Part shown: piece after piece, positions 7,964 to 17,550 of the stretch
Position numbering within the stretch: position 1 is the stretch's first letter
Layout of the letters: each line of letters opens with the position of its first letter
Source of the DNA: Selenomonas sputigena_A
GTDB taxonomy: Bacteria; Bacillota; Negativicutes; Selenomonadales; Selenomonadaceae
Length of the DNA: 64,000 nucleotides
Direction: 5' to 3'
NCBI RefSeq assembly: GCF_051603425.1
Contig: NZ_CP194411.1
Location: forward strand, 1,736,001 to 1,800,000
The notes under the pieces: generated by a model
Databases searched by the model: none
Seen by the model: only the letters and a program-made list of their open reading frames with translations
Told to the model about the DNA's origin: nothing
Translations under genes and position numbers: made by a program

Positions 7964-9553
7964 ATGGCAGAGTGGAAAGAGCGCTACCTGGAGCTCTGGA
8001 ATAATTACAGCAAGCGGCAGCGGTACATGATCATCGGCGCAGCCGCTCTCGTATTCGTCGCCATCGTTGTCGGCAGCATCGTCTATGGCAGCAAGCCGGA
8101 TATGGTGCCCTTGTTTACGAACATGGAAGCAAAGGATGCCGGCGAGGTAGCGGCGAAACTGAAAGAAAACAAGGTGGATTACGAGATACAGGAAAGCGGC
8201 AGTGGGACGACGATCCTCGTCCCGTCGAAGAGTGTCGACAGCACGAGACTTGATTTGGCTGCCGAAGGCCTGCCCCGCGGCAACAAGGGGTTCGAGCTTT
8301 TTGATGACAGCAAGCTCGGCGTGACGGAGTTCCAGAACAAGGTCAATTATCTGCAGGCGCTGCAGGGGGAACTCACACGCACGATCGAGCAAATCGATGC
8401 CGTGGAAAAGGCGCGTGTGCACATTGTCTTGCCGGAAGACAGCCTTTATAAAAAGAACGAAAAACCGGCAACAGCTTCCATCATGCTGAAGCTGAAGCCG
8501 AACGCGCAATTATCCAAAAAAGAGATCAAGGGCATCGTGAATCTCGTCGCACACAGCGTGCAGGCGTTGACGCCGGAAAATATCACGATCGTCGATGAGT
8601 CGGGCAAGATTTTGAACGATCCGGAAGAAAGCGATGACGGCGTCGGGCAGAAAACGCTGACGCAGATGGAAATGACGAAGAAGGTGCAGGACAACCTGCA
8701 AAAGAATGTCCAGAGCCTTCTCGACGCGTCACTTGGCGAGGGCAAGTCGTTCGTGCGCATCAGCGTCGAGCTTGACTTCGACCAGAAGATGACGGATTCA
8801 CAGACCTACACACCGGTCGTCGATGAATCCGGTATCGTGCGCAGCCAGCAGACGATGAGCGAGAGCTATGCGGGAACGTCGACGCAGCCGGGCGGCCCGG
8901 CGGGCACGCAGTCGAATGTGCCGAATTATGCGGCGCAGAACAACAACAACTCGCAGGCGGAATACGAGAAGAAGGAAAACACGACGAATTACGAAGTCAA
9001 TGAGGAGAAAAAGAAGGTTGTGGCTTCTCCCGGCTCCATCCGTCGCCTGACGGTGGCAGTTCTCGTCAACGACGACGTGACGCAGGCACAGCAGGACAGC
9101 ATCCTGCGCTCGGTCAGCTCGGCTGCCGGCATCAACACAGAGCGCGGCGATACGATTTCCGTCGAGCCGCTGCCGTTCAGCACGGAAGCACGCGACAAGA
9201 AGCTGGCCGATGAACAGGCTGAAAAGGATCGCCTTGACCGCGAATTCTACCTGCAGCTCGCCGCTTTCCTGCTCGTCATTGCCTTGGGCGTCGGAGCTGT
9301 GCTCATGCATCGCCGCAAGAAGCGCCTCGAGCAGGAGGCCATCGAAGAACAGCGCCGCCAGGAAGAGCTCGAGAGACAGCGCCTGGCAGAAGAGCGCGCT
9401 GCACAGATCGAGGCTGGACAGGTTACGGAAGAAGAGCTTACGGCGGAAGAGCAGCAGCAGCTCACCGAGATGCAGGCTATCGAAGAGATGATCAGGAATA
9501 CACCAGAGGATGCCGCTGTGCTTATCAAGCAGTGGCTGGCGGGGGATGATTGA
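7964..9553 (+). CDS. fliF: Flagellar MS-ring protein FliF
   Basis: A 529-residue integral membrane protein that forms the MS ring, on which the rod, switch and export gate are assembled. There are two membrane segments, at about residues 22-42 and 427-448, with the periplasmic ring-building domain between them (KPDMVPLFTNM, PRGNKGFELFDDS, ELTRTIEQIDAVEKARVHIVLPE). A Gly/Asn/Gln-rich variable loop lies around residues 300-345. The cytoplasmic tail from about 450 is charged and ends in the FliG-binding segment. The start is ATG 7964 with an AAGGGATTGAG ribosome site, and fliG follows with almost no gap. Confidence 0.97.
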   Translation: MAEWKERYLELWNNYSKRQRYMIIGAAALVFVAIVVGSIVYGSKPDMVPLFTNMEAKDAGEVAAKLKENKVDYEIQESGSGTTILVPSKSVDSTRLDLAAEGLPRGNKGFELFDDSKLGVTEFQNKVNYLQALQGELTRTIEQIDAVEKARVHIVLPEDSLYKKNEKPATASIMLKLKPNAQLSKKEIKGIVNLVAHSVQALTPENITIVDESGKILNDPEESDDGVGQKTLTQMEMTKKVQDNLQKNVQSLLDASLGEGKSFVRISVELDFDQKMTDSQTYTPVVDESGIVRSQQTMSESYAGTSTQPGGPAGTQSNVPNYAAQNNNNSQAEYEKKENTTNYEVNEEKKKVVASPGSIRRLTVAVLVNDDVTQAQQDSILRSVSSAAGINTERGDTISVEPLPFSTEARDKKLADEQAEKDRLDREFYLQLAAFLLVIALGVGAVLMHRRKKRLEQEAIEEQRRQEELERQRLAEERAAQIEAGQVTEEELTAEEQQQLTEMQAIEEMIRNTPEDAAVLIKQWLAGDD

Positions 9554-9555
9554 TT

Positions 9556-10578
9556 ATGGCTGATAAATTTGCAAAGGATGCGCCGCTCACAGGGCGCCAG
9601 AAAGCAGCCGTTCTCTTCATAGCGCTTGGCGCCGAGAGCTCGGCACTCCTCTTTCAGCACATGAACGAAGAGGAGATCGAGTCTGTAACCCTGCAGATTG
9701 CGAACCAGAGAAAAGTCCCGGCGGAGCAGAGGAAAGCAGTCATCACAGAGTTCTATCAAATGCTCATGGCGAAGAGCTATCTGTCGGCCGGCGGCCTTGA
9801 GTATGCGCAGAACATCCTGGAGAAGGCGCTTGGCGCCGACAGGGCGAAGCTGATTCTGAGCCGCCTGACGGCGAGCCTGCAGGCACGTCCTTTCGACTTC
9901 CTGCACAAGACGGATCCGAGCCAACTGCTGAACTTCATCCAGAACGAGCATCCGCAGACAATCGCTTTGATCATGGCCTACCTCGACCCCGATCAGGCGG
10001 CGATCCTCATGGGGTCGCTGCCGCCGGAAAAGCAGGCGGAGGTAACGAAGCGCATTGCGACGATGGACCGGACTTCGCCGGACATCATACGGGAGGTGGA
10101 GAAGGTCTTGGAACGCAAGCTTTCCTCGCTCGTCACGCAGGACTTCACCTCGGCCGGCGGCGTAAAGGCTGTCGTCGAGATCTTGAACCGCGTCGACCGC
10201 ACGACGGAAAAGACGATCACCGAGACGCTCGAGGTCGACAATCCCGAGCTTACGGAAGAGATCAAACGGCTCATGTTCGTCTTCGAGGATATCGTCATGC
10301 TCGACGACCGCTCTTTGCAGATGGTGCTGCGCGAGGTCGACACAAAGGATCTCTCGCTGGCTCTCAAGGCCACGCCGAAGGAAGTGGCGGACAAGGTCTA
10401 CAAGAACATGTCGAAGCGCGCGGCCGATATGCTGCGTGAAGAGATTGAGTTCATGGGCCCGGTCAAGATCCGCGATGTCGAAGAGGCACAGCAGAAGGTC
10501 GTCAATGTCATCCGCAGCCTGGAGGACAAGGGCGAGATTGTCGTTTCGCGTGGAAAGGGAGACGAGATGATTGTCTAG
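9556..10578 (+). CDS. fliG: Flagellar motor switch protein FliG
   Basis: A 340-residue C-ring protein that couples stator rotation to the rotor. The N-terminal domain binds FliF, the middle armadillo domain holds the EHPQTIALIMAYL motif (near residue 125), and the C-terminal domain carries the charged torque helix (KNMSKRAADMLREEIEFMGP) that contacts MotA. ATG 9556 lies three bases after the fliF stop; an in-frame TTG at 9550 would add two residues. Its 3' end overlaps the fliH start, which suggests coupled translation. Confidence 0.97.
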   Translation: MADKFAKDAPLTGRQKAAVLFIALGAESSALLFQHMNEEEIESVTLQIANQRKVPAEQRKAVITEFYQMLMAKSYLSAGGLEYAQNILEKALGADRAKLILSRLTASLQARPFDFLHKTDPSQLLNFIQNEHPQTIALIMAYLDPDQAAILMGSLPPEKQAEVTKRIATMDRTSPDIIREVEKVLERKLSSLVTQDFTSAGGVKAVVEILNRVDRTTEKTITETLEVDNPELTEEIKRLMFVFEDIVMLDDRSLQMVLREVDTKDLSLALKATPKEVADKVYKNMSKRAADMLREEIEFMGPVKIRDVEEAQQKVVNVIRSLEDKGEIVVSRGKGDEMIV

Positions 10579-11362
10579 GGTAATCAGGACCACACTGTGG
10601 CAGGAAGAACCCCGAATCGTCGAGCCGCCCCCGCCGCCGCCCAAACCTAAAGTGCTCCCCAAAGAGCTTGAGGGTGTGACGGAAGAAACGTTGGCCGAGA
10701 GGCTGGCGTACGTGCGGGAAAAAGAGCTCAAGGCCGACACCATGCTGGAGGAAGCCCGTGAAAAGGCGTCCATCATGGTGCAGGACGCCGAGTTCGCGAG
10801 CGAGCGCAGCGAAATCGATGCAAAAAACCGTGCGGAGGAAATCAGGGAAGAAGCACGCGCAGAAGGAAAGGAAGCCGGTTTCAAGGAAGGACACAAGGAA
10901 GGTCTGGAACAGGCAGCCAGGGACTGCGAGGATATCATTGCGGCCGCGAATGAGAAAGCCGGGGTCACGATGGGAGCAGCGATGGAAGCGCGCAAAATAT
11001 ATTTACAGATGGCCGAAGCAGACATCACGAATATCGCGATGCATGTGGTCGAGCAGATCCTGCCGCAGCACTTCATCGATGCGCCGCAGATCATTCTGCC
11101 GCTTGTGCGCAAAGCTTTGATGAAGGTGCGCGACCAGGCTGAGGTCATCGTCCATGTTGCGCCTGATGCCTATGATTTGGTGCTCATGGCACAGACAGAG
11201 TTTCAGCATATGCTTGAAGGACAGGCTGTCCTCCTCATCAAGGCGGACGGTAGCCTGCAGGCCGGCGACTGCGTGCTGGAGACGCCGAACGGCAATGTCG
11301 ATGCGCGTCTTGCCACGCAGATTGCACTCGTGAAGAAAGCGATACAGGATGTATGCCTATGA
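10571..11362 (+). CDS. fliH: Flagellar assembly protein FliH
   Basis: This 263-residue negative regulator of the FliI ATPase guides it to the export gate and C ring. It starts at TTG 10571, inside the end of fliG. After a Pro-rich segment (residues 17-27) it has a long charged coiled coil containing the glycine-repeat motif of FliH helices (EGKEAGFKEGHKEGLEQ), then a globular C-terminal domain like the V-ATPase E subunit (EQILPQHFIDAPQIILPLVRKAL). The C-terminal 10 bases overlap fliI. The gene order fliG-fliH-fliI-fliJ is standard. Confidence 0.93.
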   Translation: MSRVIRTTLWQEEPRIVEPPPPPPKPKVLPKELEGVTEETLAERLAYVREKELKADTMLEEAREKASIMVQDAEFASERSEIDAKNRAEEIREEARAEGKEAGFKEGHKEGLEQAARDCEDIIAAANEKAGVTMGAAMEARKIYLQMAEADITNIAMHVVEQILPQHFIDAPQIILPLVRKALMKVRDQAEVIVHVAPDAYDLVLMAQTEFQHMLEGQAVLLIKADGSLQAGDCVLETPNGNVDARLATQIALVKKAIQDVCL

Positions 11363-12879
11363 ATGAGATGATGGAGGCTGAAAGGCTTTCAGAAATGCAA
11401 ACTTCATCATGGGAAGGGATGCCGGAGGAGGCTGCGGCGGATGATTTTCCGGCAGGTTCGGAAATGACGGACGAGACTTCCGAGAGCTTCCCGCTGCTTG
11501 GAGACGATTTTGCCTCTGCGGCTGAGGAGTTTCCTGACGGCGGCGATGAGATCATGACGGGAGACGGCAGGCTGCGCATCAATGTGCGCAAGTTTACCGA
11601 TGCGGCCGATATGTGCGAATCCATCAAGATGAGCGGCAAAATCGTGCAGGTCATCGGTCTCGTCATAGAATCTTCAGGGCCGAATGTGAGCATGGGCGAA
11701 CTTTGCTACGTAAAGTCGCGTTTTCCGCATATCGACCCGATACCGGCTGAAGTCGTGGGCTTTAGGGACGGCAATGTGCTCTTGATGCCCATCGGCGAGA
11801 TGCAGGGAATCGGTCCCGGCTGCGAGGTCGTTTCCGCGCAGAAGACTTTGCAGGTGAAGGTGGGGCCGGAGCTTCTGGGGCGCGTCCTCGACGGCCTCGG
11901 TGAGCCGATTGACGGCAAGGGACCGCTGCTCTGCAAAGAGGAGTACCCGCTGCAGTCGGATCCGCCGCCGCCGCTGGACAGACCGCGCATCCGTGATTCC
12001 CTCTATGTCGGCGTCCGAGCCATTGACGGGCTCATCACGCTTGGCGATGGGCAGCGCATCGGCATCATGGCAGGCTCCGGCGTCGGCAAGTCGACGCTGC
12101 TCTCGATGATTGCGCGCAATACGGAAGCCGATATCAGCGTCATCGCGCTCGTCGGCGAACGCGGCCGTGAGGTCAAGGAGTTCATCGAGCGCGATCTCGG
12201 GGAAGAAGGGCTCAAACGCTCCGTCGTCGTCGTCGCCACCTCGGACAAGCCGGCGCTCGTGCGCATCAAGGGAGCCATGACGGCGACGGCTGTTGCCGAA
12301 TACTTCCGCGATCAGGGCAAGCGCGTCGTCCTGATGATGGATTCGGTCACGCGTTTTGCGATGGCGCAGCGCGAGGTCGGCCTGACGATCGGTGAGCCGC
12401 CGGCGACGCGGGGTTATACGCCTTCGGTGTTCGCCCTGCTGCCGCGCCTCCTGGAGCGCGCGGGCACGAGCAAACGCGGCTCGATCACGGGCATATACAC
12501 CGTGCTCGTGGACGGCGACGACATGAATGAACCGATTGCCGACGCCGTCAGGAGCATCCTCGACGGACATATCGTCCTTTCGAGGGCGATTGCCGCGCAG
12601 AACCATTTTCCGGCCATCGACGTGCTGGCGAGTGTGTCGCGCGTGATGAACGAGGTCGTCGATGACGAACACCTGAAGGCGGCGCAGGGCGTACGTGCTC
12701 TGATGGCAGTCTACAAGGAAGCCGAGGATCTCATCCATATAGGCGCTTATGTCAAAGGCTCGAGCAAGAAGATTGATACGGCCGTGGCGAAAATCGATAC
12801 AATCAATACATTCCTTTGCCAAGGCGTTTTCGAGCAAAGCTCTTATGAGGAAACGGAGAAGACGCTTGAGGCGATATGA
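11353..12879 (+). CDS. fliI: Flagellum-specific ATPase FliI
   Basis: The ATPase of the flagellar type III export apparatus, homologous to the F1 beta subunit. The Walker A motif GSGVGKST lies near residue 242. Walker B (VVLMMDSVTRFA), PATRGYTPSVFALLPRLLERAG and the C-terminal AYVKGSSKKID region are all present. The protein is 508 residues, about 65 longer than usual. The excess is an acidic N-terminal extension (residues 1-67) before the point where most FliI proteins begin. ATG 11353 overlaps fliH; an internal ATG at 11554 would give a conventional length but leave a gap with no gene. Confidence 0.96.
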   Translation: MPMNEMMEAERLSEMQTSSWEGMPEEAAADDFPAGSEMTDETSESFPLLGDDFASAAEEFPDGGDEIMTGDGRLRINVRKFTDAADMCESIKMSGKIVQVIGLVIESSGPNVSMGELCYVKSRFPHIDPIPAEVVGFRDGNVLLMPIGEMQGIGPGCEVVSAQKTLQVKVGPELLGRVLDGLGEPIDGKGPLLCKEEYPLQSDPPPPLDRPRIRDSLYVGVRAIDGLITLGDGQRIGIMAGSGVGKSTLLSMIARNTEADISVIALVGERGREVKEFIERDLGEEGLKRSVVVVATSDKPALVRIKGAMTATAVAEYFRDQGKRVVLMMDSVTRFAMAQREVGLTIGEPPATRGYTPSVFALLPRLLERAGTSKRGSITGIYTVLVDGDDMNEPIADAVRSILDGHIVLSRAIAAQNHFPAIDVLASVSRVMNEVVDDEHLKAAQGVRALMAVYKEAEDLIHIGAYVKGSSKKIDTAVAKIDTINTFLCQGVFEQSSYEETEKTLEAI

Positions 12880-12894
12880 TGAGGGCAGCGTACA

Positions 12895-13347
12895 ATGAAA
12901 AGATTCCGTTTTAAGCTTGAAACGCTGCTGAAGGTCACACGCTCGAAAAAAGAGGATGCCGAGGTGAAATTTGCCGAAGCGTCGAGGCGGCTTGAGAAGG
13001 ACAAGGAAAGACTCAGCGATCTCCTCAAGGAAATGCAGCAGGGGCGGCAGGATTATGACAAGCTGACCGATGGGCATACGATTTCCCTAGGACGCCTGCT
13101 GACGTTCAACAGCTTCTTTACATGGAAGAGGGAACAGATCGAAGCGCAGCAGGACAAGATCCTTAGAAGCCGCGCCGAGCGACAGAAGAGGCTTGAGGTT
13201 TTGCTGAAGCTCATGAACAAGCTCAAGAGCATCGAGCAGCTGAAGGCGAAACGCCTGCAGCAGTATAAAGAGGAGGCGCTTCTTGAGGAACAGAAGCTGC
13301 TCGATGAGATCGGCCTGCAGCTTTACATGCGGGGAATGAATGCATAG
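12895..13347 (+). CDS. fliJ: Flagellar export chaperone FliJ
   Basis: A 150-residue protein that is coiled coil almost throughout, starting with FRFKLETLLKVTRSKKEDAEVKFAEA as in other FliJ proteins. FliJ sits in the FliI hexamer like the gamma subunit of F1 and helps pass substrates to FlhA. Translation starts at ATG 12895, 15 bases after fliI. It closes the fliHIJ group before the lytic transglycosylase. Confidence 0.93.
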   Translation: MKRFRFKLETLLKVTRSKKEDAEVKFAEASRRLEKDKERLSDLLKEMQQGRQDYDKLTDGHTISLGRLLTFNSFFTWKREQIEAQQDKILRSRAERQKRLEVLLKLMNKLKSIEQLKAKRLQQYKEEALLEEQKLLDEIGLQLYMRGMNA

Positions 13348-13425
13348 TGCGGCGGCCCGGTTTCAAAATGCCGGGAAAGTTATAGGGAAGAAGCCGTCAT
13401 ATAAAAAGAGAAGGGGAATGGCACG

Positions 13426-14037
13426 ATGGAATTTTCAGGCGTACAGGCAATACAAACAAGAATAGCCGCAATCCAGAAAAGGTTTGGCATCGAGGGTCCT
13501 GTACCCGGTGCGGCGCCGGATTTTCAGCAGGCACTGACCTCTGAACTCAAGAAAAAGGGCGGGACGCCCGAGGTCGCCGGACAAGGAACGGGGACCTCGG
13601 GTGCAGCAGCCGCGAATTCCGTGCAGACGGTGCACGGCGGTGAACAGATTTCGATGGAAGGCGCCTCGCATGATACGGCTCGCTTCATACGCGATGCGGC
13701 GGCTAAGTACGGACTCGATTCGCGTCTTGTATCGGCTGTGGCGGAAGCTGAGTCAGGCGGCGACCAGAGCGAGGTTTCGGATGCCGGCGCCATCGGCGTC
13801 ATGCAGCTCATGCCGGATACGGCGGCAGCGCTCGGCGTCAATCCCTATGATGAGCAGCAGAATATCGAAGGCGGGGCGCATTATCTCAAGCAGATGCTTG
13901 ACACCTTCGGCGGTGACATGAAGAAGGCTATCGCAGCCTACAATGCCGGGCCGCAGGCCGTGAAAGACTACAACGGCGTGCCGCCCTATGCAGAAACGCA
14001 GAACTATGTGAACAAGGTCCTCGACCTCTACCAGTAA
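13426..14037 (+). CDS. Flagellar-associated lytic transglycosylase (SLT domain)
   Basis: A 203-residue protein. Residues about 90-203 form a soluble-lytic-transglycosylase domain with the catalytic glutamate at about E109 (AEAESGG), followed by GAIGVMQLMPDTAAALGVNP and AIAAYNAGPQAVKDY, the standard SLT motifs. This domain cleaves peptidoglycan glycan strands to form 1,6-anhydromuramic ends. The first 90 residues are low in complexity and carry no clear Sec signal peptide, so it may leave through the flagellar export apparatus. Placed between fliJ and the MotE-like gene, it probably opens the wall for the rod, a role played by FlgJ in other bacteria. Confidence 0.9.
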   Translation: MEFSGVQAIQTRIAAIQKRFGIEGPVPGAAPDFQQALTSELKKKGGTPEVAGQGTGTSGAAAANSVQTVHGGEQISMEGASHDTARFIRDAAAKYGLDSRLVSAVAEAESGGDQSEVSDAGAIGVMQLMPDTAAALGVNPYDEQQNIEGGAHYLKQMLDTFGGDMKKAIAAYNAGPQAVKDYNGVPPYAETQNYVNKVLDLYQ

Positions 14038-14115
14038 GCGCGAGGGGATGCGGAGAGGCGCTTCCTCTTCCTGAGGGGAGGCCGCCCGACGATTCCGGAA
14101 GGAGCCGAAGCCTAA

Positions 14116-14736
14116 ATGAAGAAAATACTCAAAGTCGTGCTTGCCGCTCTCCTGTTGCTCGTGCTTGTCGTGGGCGGCTTCCTGCTCGGTGTTTACCTGC
14201 AGATTTTTGATGCAACGACGATGAACGAGAAGATGAAATTATACGATATGCCTATTATCGGGGAGTTCTTCGTAAAACCGGCGCCCCGGATCGAAGGGGA
14301 AAGCCAGACGGATCCGGGCGGCAGGACGAAAGAGGAACTCGTGGACAGCAAGCCAAACGCGGATAAGGGCAAGGATAAGGATAAGGGCGAATCGAAGCCC
14401 AAGGTGCTGACGAAGGAAGAAATAGAGAAACAGATGAAGGAGCGCGAGGCGCAGGAAAAGAAGCGTGTATCGAAGCTCGCGCGCGTCTATAACGAGATGA
14501 AGCCGAAAGAGGCTTCGGAAGTCATGAAAGACCTTGACGACGATCTCTCTGTCGCCATTCTGCAGAAAATGGATGAGTCGCAGGCGGCAAAAGTGCTTGC
14601 CGCAATGGATGCCGACCAGTCGGCACGCCTGACGAAGCTCATGTATACGGGCATCCCGAAGAAGGTTATTTCGCCGCTGGACAGACAGGGACATCAGGAG
14701 GAGAACAGTGAGGAAAGCGGACAGTCCGAAGAATGA
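14116..14736 (+). CDS. MotE-like flagellar protein with MgtE_N domain
   Basis: A 206-residue protein with one N-terminal membrane anchor (residues 5-28), a charged Lys/Glu/Asp-rich linker (about 60-125) and a C-terminal MgtE_N-like helical domain built of short repeats (YNEMKPKEASEVMKDLDDDLSVAILQKMDESQAAKVLAAMDAD). Proteins of this form are found in flagellar operons and include MotE, which assists stator or motor assembly. The gene lies between the lytic transglycosylase and fliK. Ribosome site GGAAGGAG, start ATG 14116. Confidence 0.8.
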   Translation: MKKILKVVLAALLLLVLVVGGFLLGVYLQIFDATTMNEKMKLYDMPIIGEFFVKPAPRIEGESQTDPGGRTKEELVDSKPNADKGKDKDKGESKPKVLTKEEIEKQMKEREAQEKKRVSKLARVYNEMKPKEASEVMKDLDDDLSVAILQKMDESQAAKVLAAMDADQSARLTKLMYTGIPKKVISPLDRQGHQEENSEESGQSEE

Positions 14737-14798
14737 AGAAATGGCAGGCAGCAGGCATTGCCTGATGCTATAGAATCCCACTGAAAGGAGGTGAGAAA

Positions 14799-16493
14799 AT
14801 GAACAGTGTACAGACGAATATCATGAATGTCGCACCGAGCCCGAACCCTTCGGCCAAGGCAAACGCTGCGGAGGCTGTCCGCCCCGTCGGCAAGACCGCC
14901 AGGACGACCGACAGGGGGGCGGGGAGTGCATCGTTTGACAAGGCGCTTGCCAAGCTCAAAAGCATGAAGCAGGAACTTGCCGAATCGGCGAAAGGGGAAG
15001 CGGCAGATCCTTTGGCAGCATCGCTCGCTGCATCCCAGCAGCAAACGAAGGCTGCTAAGGAGACGACGCCCGCGGACAACGCTGAAGCTGCAGCAGCAGC
15101 GGAGGCTGTGCCGGAGACGGCGCCCCTGGAGGCAGAGGCTTCGCCGTTGGGCGCAAAAGCGTCTGCTGTCGGGCAGAATCCGGCAGTTGAGACCATGGCC
15201 GCTCTTTTATCGGAGGAGATGGCCGAGACGGTTTCGGACGAAGCCGATCTTCCCGTGGAAAAGACGGTGCTGCCCGTATCGACGGATGGTTTTGACGGCC
15301 TTGCGCAGGAAGAACCTTCGGGTGCAGTACAGGATGCGGCAAAAACTTCTTTGCCTGCGGCGAAGGCTGACGCACAGCCGCGAAAGGATCTCGGCGTGCT
15401 CGATGCGCTGCTCCCTGCAAACGGGGAAAAAGCAGAAGCGAACTTGCTCGATGCCCTCGCGGGAAGGAGCAGACTTCAGCAGATGCAGCCGGCCTTGACG
15501 ATGAATCCTGTGCAAGCGGCTGATTTGCCCGAAGCTGCAGTGCAGCAAACGGCAGCTCCGCAAACGGCGGCTCTGCCCGATGAGCTTCTGAGGACGCTTG
15601 CGGCTCCGGAAACGGAAACGCAGGCAGCGGTTCTTGCTCAGGCACAGACGCCTGCGGATTTGCGCCAGGCGGATGCCAAAACTCCCGCAGGTACAGCACA
15701 GACAGCGGCACAGACTGTTGCCGCAGCCTTTGAAGGCGCGGTGCTGCAGGTGCAGGAAGCAGGGCAGCCGGCCGACAGCGAGACAGGGGACGCCCTCGCG
15801 AATCCTTTTGCCCGACAGCCGGTCGTTGAAGCTGAAGCAAAGGCGGATTCTGCCGTGCAGACCGTTTTGACGCAGGCGAAGCCGCAGGGTGCGGAGGCTT
15901 TCCTAGAAGCAGCGGCAAAACCGCTGGAAACCAGGGCGCAGGCAGAAACAGCGCCGCAGGTGAATCCGGGCGTGACCTTCCAGCATGCACTTGCTGAGAC
16001 GGCTCCGACGGAAGCGCCGGCACAGGCAGCTGCACCCGACTACGAGGTGCCGCGTCAAATCGTTGACCAGGCCAGGCTTTTGCGCCTGCCCGAGCAGACG
16101 GAGATGGTCATACGCTTGAAGCCGGAGCATCTCGGTGAATTGACGCTGAAGGTTTCTGTCGCGGCGAACGGCGCAGTGAATGCGTCCTTCCATACGGATA
16201 ATGCCGCAGTGCGCACGATCATCGAGACTTCGATGATTCAGCTCAAGCAGGAACTGCAGGCGCAGGGACTCAAGGTTGACAATGTCGGCGTTTACGCAGG
16301 TCTCAGCGACAGCTCGCTGATGAACGGCCAGCAGGATGCAAATGCATTTTATGCGCAGCAGGGACGCCAGGGAAGCTCGCACGGCAAAGACGTGCAGCAG
16401 GCGCTCGCTTCTTTTGAGGAAGAGCAGGCGGCCGCAGATGTGTCAAGCCGAACCGGCGTCATTGCGTCGGACGGTGTGGATTACCGCATCTGA
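14799..16493 (+). CDS. fliK: Flagellar hook-length control protein FliK
   Basis: A 564-residue export substrate that measures the hook and switches export specificity through FlhB. Most of it (about 20-430) is an Ala/Gln/Glu-rich low-complexity ruler with many near-repeats, as in other FliK proteins. The conserved Flg_hook domain is at about residues 430-520: EMVIRLKPEHLGELTLKVSV and TIIETSMIQLKQELQAQGLKVDNVGVY. It starts at ATG 14799 after a strong GAAAGGAGGTGAG site. flgD follows, as expected for the hook genes. Confidence 0.93.
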   Translation: MNSVQTNIMNVAPSPNPSAKANAAEAVRPVGKTARTTDRGAGSASFDKALAKLKSMKQELAESAKGEAADPLAASLAASQQQTKAAKETTPADNAEAAAAAEAVPETAPLEAEASPLGAKASAVGQNPAVETMAALLSEEMAETVSDEADLPVEKTVLPVSTDGFDGLAQEEPSGAVQDAAKTSLPAAKADAQPRKDLGVLDALLPANGEKAEANLLDALAGRSRLQQMQPALTMNPVQAADLPEAAVQQTAAPQTAALPDELLRTLAAPETETQAAVLAQAQTPADLRQADAKTPAGTAQTAAQTVAAAFEGAVLQVQEAGQPADSETGDALANPFARQPVVEAEAKADSAVQTVLTQAKPQGAEAFLEAAAKPLETRAQAETAPQVNPGVTFQHALAETAPTEAPAQAAAPDYEVPRQIVDQARLLRLPEQTEMVIRLKPEHLGELTLKVSVAANGAVNASFHTDNAAVRTIIETSMIQLKQELQAQGLKVDNVGVYAGLSDSSLMNGQQDANAFYAQQGRQGSSHGKDVQQALASFEEEQAAADVSSRTGVIASDGVDYRI

Positions 16494-16524
16494 ATGTGTT
16501 TGAATAACAGGAAAGGGGAAAATT

Positions 16525-17157
16525 ATGGACGGAACAAATCTCAATACCGTCACAGTAGAAGGCGTGAAGTATGACCGTGCCAAGTATGAGGCCGCGCAGA
16601 GCGCGAAGACGGTACGAAAGAATGACTCGCTCGGCAAGGACGCCTTCCTGCAGCTTCTCGTGACCCAGCTCCGGCACCAGGATCCGTTGAGCCCGGACGA
16701 CAATACGCAGTACATCGCCCAGCTCGCGCAGTTCTCCTCGCTTGAGCAGATGACCCAGATGGTCAAGGGCTTCGAAGAGGTTGCAAAACTCGTTTCGAAC
16801 ATCGACAGCTCCGTTCTCGTCGGCTCCCTGAGCAGCATGATCGGCAAGAACATCCAGTGGACGCATGTGACGAAGACGGCCGACAAGGAAGGCAATCCCA
16901 AAGTGTCCTCGGAGACGTTTGTGGGAGAAGTCAAGGGACTCAAGATCCAGAATGGCAAGACGGTCATCGTTGCCCAGGATACGAATGGCAAACCGCATGA
17001 GGTCCAGCTCTCGGAAATCGAGGGAATCGCGGATAATCCCGCTAAAAAGGCTGCGCATCAGGCAGAAGCGGCGTCCTCGGGCTCGAACACTGCGGCCAAT
17101 GTTGTGGGAACCGTGGCCGGGGCGGCGCTTCGTGCAGCGACGGGCGGCTTGCTCTAA
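16525..17157 (+). CDS. flgD: Flagellar hook assembly scaffold FlgD
   Basis: A 210-residue hook cap protein. The N-terminal motif GKDAFLQLLVTQLRHQDPLSPDDN and the AQLAQFSSLEQM segment (residues about 38-80) are diagnostic. The middle part resembles the FlgD Tudor-like region (GSLSSMIGKNIQW). The C-terminus is shorter than in Salmonella and ends in a small Ala/Gly-rich tail. FlgD caps the growing hook and is replaced by FlgK. An AGGAAAGGGGAAAA ribosome site precedes ATG 16525. Confidence 0.95.
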   Translation: MDGTNLNTVTVEGVKYDRAKYEAAQSAKTVRKNDSLGKDAFLQLLVTQLRHQDPLSPDDNTQYIAQLAQFSSLEQMTQMVKGFEEVAKLVSNIDSSVLVGSLSSMIGKNIQWTHVTKTADKEGNPKVSSETFVGEVKGLKIQNGKTVIVAQDTNGKPHEVQLSEIEGIADNPAKKAAHQAEAASSGSNTAANVVGTVAGAALRAATGGLL

Positions 17158-17172
17158 GACGCGGGGGAGATT

Positions 17173-17550
17173 ATGGCTGACGCAAAGATTTATCTGCAGT
17201 CCCAGCCGCTCCTGCCAATGGCGCCCGCTCCTTCGAGACAGCGTGCGCCCCAGACGAAAACCCCGTCCTTTGCGGCAGAGCTCAAGAAAGCCGGAAACGA
17301 GGTCAGCTTTTCAGCTCATGCGTCAGAGCGCATGAGAACGCGTGGCATCGATTTTAGCAGCGAAGAGCTCGAACGTCTCGGCGATGCCGTCACCAAGATG
17401 GCAGCGAAGGGGGCAAAGGAATCCCTGATCTACATGAACGACGTCGCGCTTGTCGTCAGTGTCAGGAACAGGATGGTTATCACGGCCATGGATGGCATGA
17501 GCGCCAAGGACAATATCTTTACAAACATCGACAGTGCAGCGATTATCTAG
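17173..17550 (+). CDS. Flagellar operon protein, TIGR02530 family
   Basis: A 125-residue protein of the conserved flagellar operon family placed between flgD and flgE in many Firmicutes. The diagnostic part is VSFSAHASERMRTRGI followed by a helix-strand domain with VALVVSVRNRMVITAMDG and NIFTNIDSAAII at the end. Its biochemical role is unknown; its constant position suggests a part in hook assembly or its regulation. ATG 17173 follows GGGGGAG. Confidence 0.88.
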   Translation: MADAKIYLQSQPLLPMAPAPSRQRAPQTKTPSFAAELKKAGNEVSFSAHASERMRTRGIDFSSEELERLGDAVTKMAAKGAKESLIYMNDVALVVSVRNRMVITAMDGMSAKDNIFTNIDSAAII

